Assembly: GCF_052324685.1 (NCBI RefSeq)
Contig: NW_027506917.1
Span: forward strand, 248,001 to 312,000
DNA length: 64,000 bases
From: Brachyhypopomus gauderio
Lineage: Eukaryota; Chordata; Actinopteri; Gymnotiformes; Hypopomidae
Direction of reading: 5' to 3'
Positions 11,305 through 21,637 of the stretch are shown here, piece after piece. Below the pieces are notes generated by a model, which had not been told where the DNA came from, searched no databases, and saw nothing but the letters and a program-made list of their open reading frames with translations. A program made the position numbers and the translations under genes. Position 1 is the first letter of the stretch, and each line of letters begins with the position of its first letter.

Positions 11305-11833
11305 CTAGAAAGGGCTCTTTAAATTGAGAGCGATGTACGGTGAGTTAATGAAGCTACTGTACCCCTGCTGTGCGTAAATGCGCACATTGCTCCTCCAAAC
11401 TTTCCATGTTTTTTTTTCATAACACAGTAGAGAAACTGCCAACCTCTGAGCAGTAGCCGTTCGTCCTTCTGTTGACTGCTTGCTAGCATGGTCTGCATGC
11501 ATCGTAGCAAAGTGACGGCTGATTTCGTACTCTTTGAAAACTGCAACCGTTTCTTGGCATATCACACATACAGCCGTTGATCAAAGCTCAGTGAGAAAAA
11601 TATTTTGTTGTCCACTCAACACACTTTTTAAGCACTCGGCACTCAGTTCCCACTTTCTTTTCTTTAGTCCACTCATTTTTACCTTTAAAAAGCCTAACGG
11701 GCCTTATGGTACGTGTACGTTCCGTCCAAAGCATTTTTGTTTTTTTAATCAAGTATTTGGAGAGCGCGAGCTGACTGGATTTTATTGTTTTTTTTCCTTC
11801 ACTTTGCCGTGTGTTATATTTGCAAAACGACAC
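11305..11833 (-). pseudogene. hAT transposase N-terminal fragment (left)
   Basis: On the minus strand, pieces in two frames resemble the amino end of a GTF2IRD2/ZBED-like hAT transposase. First comes a basic start with SAECLK and GQQNIF-type residues (in a shifted frame, about 11600-11680). Then comes ICQETVAVFKEYEISRHFATMHADH, a C-x2-C ... H-x5-H finger with the EY-x-I-SRHF core of this family. A stop separates the two parts and the frame decays after about 60 residues. No catalytic domain remains. The same fragment is at 53086-53614. Confidence 0.6.
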
Positions 11834-13667
11834 ATTATATTTCCAGAATTATTTTCTGTATGAAAAATAAAATAATAAAATAAAGCCTTAATAGAGAATT
11901 TAAAAACGAACTGATAGTGAAAATGATTCCCAAAAGTTTTTACATAAACCGGATGTAAAAAAGGGACATCTTATTTTTAATAGTTGCATACTTTTTGTTG
12001 CAAAGCTAAAATATCAACGAAAATCCAGTAGGCCCTACTCCAAAATCGCGACTAAGGCTTTTAAATACTTTTTAAGGGCCTTCATTTTTCCAATATTGAT
12101 TTATCAACTTATAGTACTTTTTAAGACCCGGCGGACACCCTGTACAACCACAAAATAAAAACTACAATGGTGATGACACTTACATCAATTTTAGACACTT
12201 TTACTTTCTGTGATTTAAAGATTTGATTTTAAAGATTTGACCAACTTTATTTGGTTTAGAAGTGGTTTGTATGTCAAATTATTTTACGTTAATTCTATTT
12301 TAGTTTATTATAAATCTTGGTTGCCTAATTGTCACACTGATATAACAAAGTTGGGGATTCACCTCACCTTAGTGATGCTAGTGAAATGCCAAATTATCCC
12401 CTTGAAAATTATAACCCTTGCAAATATAAATATATCTAGCTTTGGGATTATTAATAAGGCTAAATCGAGGTTAATGGTTATTGTAACTCTGTTATTCCTC
12501 GACGACGTCTTGATGCTGATTCTAAATCAATATAACTATATAAAACACAAATATGGAATGGCGCTTTTAATTAATAGCGGTCCTTAAACTGTGGTGGTAT
12601 AACGTTATATGCCATATCATATAACATAGGTAAATGACGGACGTGGTATGTTCGAGGTTATGAAAACTGCCCAGTCGCCTACTGAAAGAACGCACTGCTT
12701 TAAGATTTGAGCAGAACGTAATGCATTGAAATCTAATGCCTACTGCACGGCATTTCGGACGGAGCCACGGATCCTCCAACGTTAGAGCCTTAATATGAGG
12801 TTATCCGAATTGAGCATTTGGAACAGGTGAAGTGCACAGGTTTCTCCATGTAATCTGTCTGCGCAGTCCAAATACGATGTTAACGCAGTCTAGAACCGAT
12901 ATAGACCATAAAATCTACAGTATTAATGCTGGAAGCATGTTTGGACTAACATATGTTTGAACTTTACTGACCTTTTATTTGAAACTTGGAGGGACTTCTG
13001 AGATTTTGCCTCTGTGATTTGTTGAAGCTCTTTGGGTATGTCCCCTTTATCAGAAACAGGTATCGTGTCCCACTTCTCCTCAATTGCACGTTTAACTGAG
13101 TATCGCAGAAATGACTGCGATGAGTGCAAGCGTCATTAACATTTCATGGTTATTTACTTGTATTTAATAAAATTGATTCAAAATGTAAAATAGCCCAACT
13201 GAACGAACGTCGAAGTGCTATTTTCAAGGTCAGTCAACTAAAACCATTTAGGATGGAATGATAAAAGAGAGCACAGTTATTTGCTGGCAAGGATAAAACA
13301 AACTGACTAGCAGACATTTGGAACCTCCACGTATTAGAAACAAAGCAGTAGTGATATTTCTCAGGTCTTTCCGAGGATATTCACAAAAATATTTAATAAT
13401 TGTTGACAAAAAAGTAAATTGGCAAAATAAATGGACAGTCATTGTGAATTCAAGAGAAAAGAGAATGCTGACAACGCAAAATTATAGGTGTACGTTGTAC
13501 ACTGACATGAAAATACCTAAGTAGGACATTCGATGGGTAGCACAGATTTTTATAACACCGGAGTGGATCTGATACATGTCCAGGGCCAGAGTGGGTGTGA
13601 TAAATGTCCCAGCCCAAACTACTGAGATTAACATGGGCCAGCCCAATGTGATTTGCACTTGAAGACT
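11834..13667. other. Non-coding stretch upstream of the unknown gene (left)
   Basis: This region is AT-rich with short chance open frames (for example around 12237-12587) that show no recognisable domain or splice context. 'tttaaagatttga' repeats near 12217-12240 are simple. No gene is seen. Confidence 0.5.
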
Positions 13668-13765
13668 CGGCCAATTAGTAGTTTTAGTTATTATCTAACT
13701 GTCACTATGACAACACGGCCAATTAGTAGTTTTAGTTATTATCTAACTGCGTCCCTACGACAACA
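13668..13765. promoter_or_regulatory. 48-bp promoter direct repeat with CCAAT motifs (left)
   Basis: Two head-to-tail copies start at 13668 and 13716. Each begins 'cggccaattagtagttttag' and ends 'caacac'. The first 34 bases are identical between copies, and each holds a 'ccaat' core. The pair ends about 30 bases upstream of a TATA box, which is where proximal promoter elements normally sit. Confidence 0.6.
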
Positions 13766-13794
13766 CGGCATATGAAGTCACAATGCAGGAGACC

Positions 13795-13801
13795 TATAAA
13801 A
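13795..13801 (+). promoter_or_regulatory. TATA box of the unknown gene (left)
   Basis: TATAAAA lies 132 bases upstream of the proposed ATG at 13927. Transcription would start near 13825, giving a 5' leader of about 100 bases. The match in the right copy is at 55574-55580. Confidence 0.65.
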
Positions 13802-13926
13802 GTCGCCACAGACAGTGTTTAATTTAACCACAGATGGTTTGATCGTCACCGAGGTTGAAGTAGCGACTACAGCGGTTCAGCGATATCTTGTGCGACTATT
13901 CCAAGTGATCATCAACAAATCAACAA

Positions 13927-16621
13927 ATGATGAGGGTAAGTTCATGTTCCTTTGAGCTTTTTCCATAATCTCACTTTAGTCCGAGTAAGTTCGAGAGAGC
14001 CGCTTCTCAGTTTATTTATTGAAAATGACATTCCTCGTCGAGACAGTTCTCTAAAGTTGCTTTGTAGCAACAGTGATTGTAGAATATTGCATAAAAATAG
14101 AACTAAATTGCTTTCGACCACAAATGGCGACTCACATTAACATTAATTATCCGGTTACATCCCAGTTACTTCATTTTACGGCCTCTTATCACATTTAAGA
14201 TGTGTAACCAATTAATATTGGTTATTAACCATCTGAGGTCATTAAGATAGATTAATATTCTCTCATTGAGAGTCCAGCGGTGTTGAGAAAAAAAATCAAA
14301 TTATGAAATGTTCGTATTCCCCCTATCCTGTCTGCGCGTATGTCCGCAGCCTGTATTTTCACAGAAACGTGTTTAATGCATAATGTAGCTTACTTTATAA
14401 TTATTTCACTCGCCACTGGCGACAGCATTATTTTTTTATGGGTAAGGATTTTTTGTAATTGGAAAAATATCCATCCTTTTCTTTTGAGTTTGTATTTTAA
14501 AAGTTAAACGATAGACTCCAGCTCCCGCTCACGTGTTCGTCTCTGCCCATCAACAAATGCAGGAATCCGATCACCAGCATGACTCGCAAAACGGAGCTGA
14601 AACTTTAGCACTAAGCGTTGAAAATGGCCAAGCGAAAAATATCGCATTTTTTCCCACACAGTCTACATCTCTGTCGGACCCAAAGAGGACACACTTCTTT
14701 ATAACTGTACATAATTTTAAGTTAATTTTAATGGGATCAAAAGTCACTCGTATGCATACTAGGAAACTTCAGTAAAGTTTGTTTCACGTTCGAATATTCG
14801 GAATTCTTTCTTCAATAACTAAGACAGTATTAGCAAAAGTGCTATAATAAAATTATTGTTTCTGGCAACCAAGATAAACATCTACAACTTTGTTTACGTC
14901 AGGAATAGACGTATTTTAAATGTGCAACTTTCACCACTGCAACGTCTAAGGCACCGTCTACAAATGACCTTAACACAGACGCAAGTGGCGGTCGTGAAGG
15001 CCCCAGAGCACTGCATACTGTTTTTTGTAATAATTTCAATAGCTTATAAACGGTCCTTCATAAGACCACCAAACAAGTTGTATTACATAAAGTGCATGGT
15101 GTACGGCAACTGACAACTTTTTTTAAAAAGTGGGTCGCGACTTAATGACAATGGGGGGGGGGGGGGGGGGGGGAAGTGGGTCCCGGGCTGAGACCAGTTG
15201 AGAACCCCTGCGATAGTCATCATGAAACTCATTTTTTCTTCTTTTTCTCTACTACAGTCTAAGAAAGCTGGGCCAGCAGAAGAGCTTCCTGAGGGCTGTG
15301 ATGTGTCGGCCCCCAGCGTGAAAAACAAGCAGGCAAAGAAAGACCGTAGCAGATGGTTTTCAGGTGAGATTTAGCGTGATTACATGTTACCAAAACGTGA
15401 TGCATTATGAGGTTATTTATTCATAACTATAATTTTCCACAATTTATGTTTTTAGTGACATTTGCTTATGTGCATCATTAGTCTCTGCCTCATAGATGCT
15501 TAAAGTAAATGTTTCTTTCACCACAGCTATTTGCTGTACTAGAGTGGAGGAGGCAGTGATTGAGGATCTCAACACTCCTCCATGTGGGAAAAGTGGTGGA
15601 GTCGTATCCACCTCTGGGATTAATCCAGCTGTTCTAACTGAAGAGCTGAGGAATACACTGCCAAGCAATGTGAGTACGAATCTCTGTATCTCTGTCTTCC
15701 TATCTGCCTGTGTGTCTGAGTTACCATAGCAACATGAGCCTTTGGCCATGTCTGGTCAGACCTTCACAACAGTAGATGTTCTTTACATTAGCATTTTACT
15801 TCTTAAAGAAATAATCAGCTTAAGGTTAAAAAAAGTAATAATTAAAAATCATTAAGCTTTTGGATACTGATGAACTTTTTACACTTTCCTTTAACCTAAC
15901 TAGATGAAAATGGAGGATTTGATTGAAGTGCTGGAAAAAATCTCAGCATGGGTCAAAGTGGCAGTGAAGGAGGTGGTTGCTCAGGACCTCATCCCTATAG
16001 TGAGGAACCTGATGCTGGAAAGGATTGCGGCTCTGGACCGAGTAAAGGCACAAATGAGCTGCAGGGAGACTCGGTCAGTGCTGTCTGACCTTTCTGAGGA
16101 GGCACTCCAGTCGGGCATCGTGAGGAGATTTGTGAAGACTGCTTCAGAAACTTTTCTCCAAGAACGCCTTGGGTTGACATCCTGGACCAAGCCTGACACT
16201 GATCACTACGGTTCTAGAAGCGCATCTGTGACGGAGGCTGACGTGGAAGTGAAGCTGTCACTACAGAGATGCTGCTCTGAGCTGTCAGCTCTGATTGCCC
16301 TCACTCTGTTCGGTGATGTCGCTGGCATCACCATCTCTCGGACAGAACAGGACCATACAGGCTCCGCTCTGCAGAGTGCAGCACAGACAGTGGACGTGGG
16401 GCTGGAGAAGAAATCTTGGTGGTTCAGGTTTCCAAGATTTCTGAAGCGGAGATTCAAGGTATCTGTTTTTAAAATGTATTTATTCCCAGTCACACCATTA
16501 GCTTTAGACTCTGCTCTTCTGAATGATTTTCAACCATACATTTATGCTACCATCAATCATATTTTGAATGATTTTTTTAATATCAAATTGTCTGCTCTTT
16601 TTAAAGAAACGGACAAACTAA
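13927..16621 (+). pseudogene. Unrecognised multi-exon gene, left copy (TATA-driven; damaged 3' end)
   Basis: The exons fit one reading frame with consensus splice sites: 13927-13935 (MMR, donor GTAAG), 15258-15363 (Lys-rich, KNKQAKKDRSRW), 15527-15669, 15904-16458 and 16607-16621. They encode 275 residues. Exon 4 contains a helical-looking segment, LIEVLEKISAWVKVAVKEVV, and ends with the basic/aromatic stretch SWWFRFPRFLKRRFK. I do not recognise a family. No signal peptide or membrane span is evident. The frame stops at TAA 16619-16621, yet the same frame stays open to a donor at 16670 and joins in phase to a further exon at 16875 (TSAEAPSTSDKTIPKLRRKS). The stop is therefore probably a late nonsense change. 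That last exon is also split by a solo LTR. It may still make a truncated protein. Confidence 0.6.
15153..15173. repeat. Poly-G tract, length differs between copies
   Basis: There are 21 G residues here, against 7 G followed by A residues at 56933 in the right copy. It sits inside a small hAT-like remnant that ends 'agaacccctg' at 15210, in the intron upstream of exon 2 of the unknown gene. Confidence 0.9.
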
Positions 16622-16949
16622 GTGCATGTTCACACGGAGGACCAGGTGGTGGACAAACATATTCCAGATGGTACGCATTTTAGTATTTCATGAAGTTTAA
16701 TTCATGACAGTATTATTTATAAAGAACCGAGTCTTCCATGGTTTAGTAGTCTTCCATGGTTTAGTAGTCTTTCCTGCTGCACAACTAATAGGGCATGAAC
16801 AACAATAATGACAACAGCATGGAAGACTACACACAGCATCCCTCTCACGCCGTCTATTTGCTTTGACTTTGCAGGTTTCCAGTCTACCAGTGCTGAAGCA
16901 CCATCCACCTCTGACAAGACCATCCCTAAGCTCAGGAGAAAGTCGATGC

Positions 16950-17247
16950 TGTCACGGTGAGGCGGCCCCCTACCGGCCGTCTCTGTCCACAGCGGCTGTT
17001 GTTGTTATTGTCTGGTGACGTCATGTGCGTCCCTCAGGTGGGCGGAGCCCGTGATCCGTCTCACCTGAGGGTCGTTTGTTTGCCTATATATGTCTTGTCT
17101 TTGTACCAGTTGACCGCTGGTCATTATATCCTTAATTTGGATCTATTGCACGGGTTTTAGGTTTTGCACACTTTATATTAAACCACCCTTTTTCCCTGAG
17201 ACTTGGCGTGATCGCTTCCTTTTTGTTGCTCACACCTGCCCGTCACA
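16950..17247. mobile_element. Solo LTR inside last exon of unknown gene (left)
   Basis: The 298-bp element begins TGTCACGG and ends CCGTCACA. It is bracketed by exact 5-bp target duplications GATGC (16945-16949 and 17248-17252). Inside are a TATA-like 'ctatatatg' and an 'attaaa' signal, the usual LTR promoter and polyadenylation parts. No internal retroelement genes adjoin it, so it is a solo LTR left by LTR-LTR recombination. A Ty3/Gypsy origin is plausible but not shown. It cuts codon C|GT of the gene's last exon. With the LTR and one GATGC ignored, the host frame stays open for 15 more codons, including the stop at 17294-17296. Confidence 0.85.
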
Positions 17248-17252
17248 GATGC

Positions 17253-18580
17253 GTTCCAGATTGGCAATGGCTTTCTCCAAGATCTGCAGAAAATGAGGGG
17301 AAAACACCTACTTGGGTGACATTGCTGGAAGTAGAAAATGTGTTATTCAATTAAAATGAAGAAAAAAAGAGAACCAGACTGCTTCATTGTGATACCTGCA
17401 TGACAGAAGGCAATATGCATTGTGTCCTGGTCCACAAACTGCATTACTCCTCTTCTCCTGGAAATCTGGGTGAAGATCAGGTTGCACAGCTGTCTGTGGT
17501 CTCTACTCCAGGAAGAAGCACTGGAGACCTACATGATTGAGTAAGAAAGAGACAGAAAAGCAAAATAAAGACTTTGATGGGGTCAGAGACCTGACCCATC
17601 ACCTGGACTGTGTATGTGTGTATATATAAGAGGAATAACTCACTAGAGGTCCTTCGTCCTCAGGGGAGGAGGGCCGTCTTCCAGGGCTTCCCTGGTGCTG
17701 GCCGGTAGAGCCCACGGTCATCGGCAGAAGGGGGGGAGGCAGGTCCTACTGAACCTGTAGGAGGAGGACAGGAAAAGTTGTAATGCTGAATGTGATGTTT
17801 AGCAAACAATAGCATACAGTTATGTTTGTGTATGTTGTACATGTTTCAATGGCGACGTATGTAGTCCTGCTCCAACGTAGGTGGTAGAGTCTAACAAAGT
17901 TGGGGCCGGGGCTACTCATTTAAATGCCGAGCATAGGATCTTTCAAGGGAGAACTTCACGGGGGCAGCGAGTGTGGCCAGACATGCCGCTAAGCTTTTAC
18001 TGCACAGTTTTACCAATGTTTTATCCAGTTTAAGGGACTATGTTCATGTGTGTGTTGCACAAATTAAAAAACAATGGGTGAAGTCTATCGTTGGAGTTAA
18101 GTCATGTTTTCGGGGAAAACCCTGGCCTTTTCAGTGTATACATTGTTGTGAAGCCGCATCCACCACCCCCCCCCCCCCCCCCCCCCAAAGGCATCTCCAC
18201 AAAGACCAAACATAGTTCAAAACATTTTGTTTTTATGTGGAAAAGTAAAAAGCATGATACATAGTGAGATTAGAACTTTGTATAAGAATCTATTAAAATG
18301 CTGTGTAGGTGATTAAAAGCCTGGAGGTGGGCGTGGAGGGGGTCCTCTTGGTGGGTCTGGTCTGGTGGAGAAAACAGCAGGGTCCGGTGTCTCCAGGGTC
18401 TGGGTGTGATTAGACTCATGTGACCTGAAAAGGCCACCTGAATCGATGGAGACACCCTTATACGTCACAGAAAATTCTGATTGCTGAAAAACACAAATAA
18501 GAGTAAAAATAAGTAAAGATGCCTTTAGGAATCATTTTCTAAATACCCCATAAGTAAGTCTAAATGTATTCAGGTATGAG
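17253..18580. other. 3' flank of unknown gene; candidate minus-strand exons
   Basis: After the displaced 3' end of the gene there is an AATAAA at about 17564. On the minus strand two Pro/Ser-rich stretches look coding-like. One is about 17760-17640, behind an acceptor CTACAG. The other is about 18480-18310 (VTYKGVSIDSGGLFRSHES in one frame). In the second, a base difference between the two copies is silent in that frame, which is weak support. I cannot name a product. A C homopolymer lies at 18166-18186. Confidence 0.25.
18166..18186. repeat. Poly-C tract, length differs between copies
   Basis: There are 21 C residues here against 14 at 59934-59947 in the right copy. Confidence 0.9.
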
Positions 18581-19532
18581 CAGTGTTGGGAACATTACTT
18601 TAAAAAAGTAATTATAGTTACTCACTACTTGTTCAAAAAAGTAACTGAGTTAGTAACTGAATTACTCTATAATAAAAGTAACTCGTTACCAGGGAAAGTA
18701 ACTATTTGCATTACAGTACAAAAGTTATATGCCAATGAATAAGGATTTTTTGAAAAAGCAGTTTTCACAGTCAGTTGAAATGAGTAGATCATAAAGGTGT
18801 TTAAATTTTGACATTTATTGCACATCAACATACCAGTGCAGGATAAAATCCTTTATAATCCCAAAACTTTGGAAAAAAAGAAACAAAAGTAAACAGTTAC
18901 ACTATATAAAGTGCATTTACATCTATCAAATTAAATTAAATTCTCTCAACCTGAGAACTGGTTTGTTCACAACAGAAGTAAACTTAACAATTAAACCTCT
19001 ATTCTTAATTAAATAAATCAAATACCCAGTCTGGTAGACATTCAGGAACTTCAAGTATTTTCTTAAATAATGTTTATATCGCCAACTTGAATATGCAAAT
19101 TTTTCTTCAGCTTACCTCTGACTCGCCATTTCTGTCTCTTCTCCGTTTGTGTCGTGTCACTGGAGTGCTTCGGCACGCGTGTAAAAACACTGGCTCTGAT
19201 TGGCTACCATAACGCTGCCTTAGCCAATCGCTTACTGACTTGTTAAGATAAACAGGTGTTACACCGAGAACTTGTGACCTATCGAGATCTGTTACTCCTC
19301 ACTAGCCTGGGCAGCGGTCCGCTCGCATTACTGTTAGTATATCAATATATAGTAACGCACCGCTTTTAATGACCAGTAACGTCAACGGCGTTGTAACGAC
19401 AGGAAAAGTAATTAATTATATTATCCCTTTACTGACAAAATGACGCCATTACCTAACGCTGTTAAAAATAATGCATTCTTATTATTGTAATAATAATTAT
19501 ATTATAAATAATTATTGTTATTTGCAACACTG
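18581..19532. mobile_element. hAT-like non-autonomous element, about 950 bp (left)
   Basis: It starts CAGTGTTGGGAAC and ends TTTGCAACACTG, so the outer bases CAGTGTTG/CAACACTG are inverted. Internal 'aaaagtaactgagttagtaac' repeats match a style common in fish genomes. The flanking 8-mers ggtatgag and tatatgaa agree at five of eight positions, as expected of a decayed hAT target duplication. No transposase is encoded. Confidence 0.55.
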
Positions 19533-19589
19533 TATATGAATAACTGATGATTGATTGATTGATTGATTGATTATTATTAGTTCCATGTA

Positions 19590-19670
19590 ATTTTTTGTAA
19601 TGAGTTTACTGGTCTGGCCCCCTTGAGGTCCGATTAAGTTGTATTCGGCCCCCAGACCAAAATGAGTTTT
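19590..19670. mobile_element. hAT-type terminal fragment (left)
   Basis: The sequence 'ctggcccccttgaggtccga...ggcccccagaccaaaatgagttt' is the familiar 3' terminal region of fish hAT transposons. Here it lacks an internal part and a clear partner end. It is bounded upstream by a (ATTG)n run at about 19549-19571. Confidence 0.4.
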
Positions 19671-20108
19671 TTGCTACTTTGACGATGCAAAACCCATAAA
19701 ATGCAGGTGGTGGAGGTGAACCTTCAGCACAAGTCCATCTACAGTGGGTGGCAGAGTGAGCACTGGTGGGTGCTCAACAATTCTACTGGATAGATGCAGA
19801 GGTGAGTCATGGGAACAGGTTCACAATTTCAGTAAGAATGGACATGCTACTGTCAACGTCCCTTCAACCTAATCTTTTCTTTGTATTTGTAGCTTACCCT
19901 TCACCACTTTGCCAGCGCTAGTGCCGTGGCCTGCATCAAAGTAACGAAGAGTCTTGACTATAAGTATCAAGACCAGAGGACTTAACAACATCAAGAACTG
20001 ATCGTCGGGATTATTAGAACAATCACCATTGTCAGTGTGCAAGGAACTGTGAGGAAAGCCAGAAAGAATCACCATCCGTGGACTATTCATCATCACCGTG
20101 GACAACCA

Positions 20109-20757
20109 TCAGGATTTCAGATTCGACCGTTATGGGATTTTTGGTTATCAGCAGCTGATTATCAGTGCTCCTGTCACCCTCATCAGACCTCTACAACTAA
20201 TTCAGAATGCTGCAGCATGACTGGTCTTCAATCTCCCCAAGTTCTCACATGTGACTCCTCTGCTACGCTCTCTTCACTGGCTTCCAGTAGCGGCACGCAT
20301 CAGATATAAAACCTTGATGCTTGCTTACAAAGCCAAAAATGGACTGGCCCCTCCCTACATGATGTCCATGGTCAAAAGCCGATCCGTACAGCGAATACTC
20401 AGAAACTCAAGATGGCTCGACTCGAAACTCCACGGTTAAAGTCTCATGGAAGATAAAGCTCCAGACTATTCTCCGTCCTGGCTCCAAGATGGTGGAACAA
20501 TATTCCATAAGCTGCTAGGACTGCAGAGTCTATTGCTATCTTCAAGCGTAGACTGAAGACCCACCTGTTTGTTGAGTTCTTACCAGAGCACTAACTCAGC
20601 TGATACCACTTGAGGTTGTTCTTTAAATGGTATGTCTGTCGATGGTTATTTGTGCTTCTTGGCAAATGTCTAACTTACAAAAACACTAGATAATGACATG
20701 GACTCCTGTAGTTTAGTAGTAGTCTGACTCAATGGTATCTTGAATCCTGCAGTGTCT
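20109..20757 (+). mobile_element. L2/CR1-type LINE fragment, plus strand (left)
   Basis: This encodes, with frameshifts, the reverse transcriptase carboxyl end also seen at 6397-6818 but on the other strand. The blocks are LIRPLQLIQNAA, HVTPLLRSLHWLPVAARIRY, LAYKAKNGLAPPYM and SVLAPRWWNNIP. It stops near 20757, before the usual tail motif, where a hAT-like terminus ('caggggtcaccaac', 20763) begins. That hAT piece probably truncated it. Confidence 0.7.
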
Positions 20758-20762
20758 ACTGC

Positions 20763-21037
20763 AGGGGTCACCAACATTTTTGAAACTGGGAGCTACTTCT
20801 TGAATACCAATTATAGCGGAGGGCTACCAGATTGATACACATCAATGGAACGAAAGTTGTTGAGGGGGGGGTGGGGGGTCGATTGCTAAGCGGACATCCA
20901 GCTGCCAGATGCTCAGGTACCAGATCAGGAACAGAGGATTCACATGTCTAACTGAACTGTTCAAATATGAGTGCTTAGGGAGGTGTTGTAATGCAGAGAG
21001 AAATAAACCACATTGGTCTCCCTGTTACCGTGCGTAG
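20763..21037. mobile_element. hAT-like terminus and unannotated DNA (left)
   Basis: CAGGGGTCACCAACATTTTTG is a hAT-type terminal sequence widespread in fish. No matching inverted end was found downstream. The rest up to the USP-like exon contains a G-rich run near 20864-20878 and no recognised gene. Confidence 0.4.
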
Positions 21038-21637
21038 ATGTTTTGCAGATTTGCAGCAAGGCAGGCTCACTAGTCGTAGCTCTTCACAGAAGAAGAAGCT
21101 CCTGAGAGCCCTGAATGCCTGTATTTCAGTCAGATGCCCTGCGTTTGGAGAGGACTACGAACAGGTTCAGTTAAACAACCTCTGAGCCATTCAGAACACA
21201 TCAGAACCACATGCAGTAGTCTGCAGGAACTGCACACAACCTTCTTTATTTTCTCACTCTGTTGCTGCTGAAGTCCAGGAGCAATGCTCTTCTGATGTAC
21301 TGTCTTCCACAGGATGCCCATGAGTTCCTGATGATGTGTTTGCTTCAGCTAAAAAAGGAGGGAGAGACACTCAGGGTTTCCTCCTTCTCTTACATCTGCC
21401 CTGTTGCAAATTTTTCAGTGGTGAGCAGTCTGACATTATCCACAAACATGCAGTAGAAACTAAAGTGACTAATGACATCTTGCTACCCTGACAAGGCACT
21501 ACATCAGTGACGTAGCTGAGGAGAAAGGAGAAAGCTGGTTAACATTCAATGATTCAAAGGTTTCAAAAATGAATGAGCCAGCAATCCTTAAGCGCAGGGC
21601 AAGAACAGCCTACCTGCTCTTCTACATGCAAAGATAG
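21038..21637 (+). pseudogene. USP37-like ubiquitin protease pseudogene fragment (left)
   Basis: Three coding blocks fit a ubiquitin-specific protease of the USP37/26/29 group. 21038-21164 encodes the helical part before the DAHEFL box (KKLLRALNACISVRC ... FGEDYEQ) and ends at a GT donor. 21313-21375 encodes DAHEFLMMCLLQLKKEGETL between AG and GT. 21391-21420 encodes YICPVANFSV. 21491-21637 encodes RHYISDVAEEKGESWLTFND ... YLLFYMQR plus stop, which holds the catalytic His and the Asn/Asp box. The zinc-finger-like middle between these blocks is absent, and no catalytic Cys box (GNTCYMN-type) was found upstream. USPs remove ubiquitin from proteins, but this copy lacks essential parts and is probably dead. 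The same structure is in the right copy. Confidence 0.75.

Noticed and set aside
12237-12587. 116-codon open frame
   Set aside because: AT-rich, hydrophobic by composition, no motif, and no splice sites or promoter nearby.
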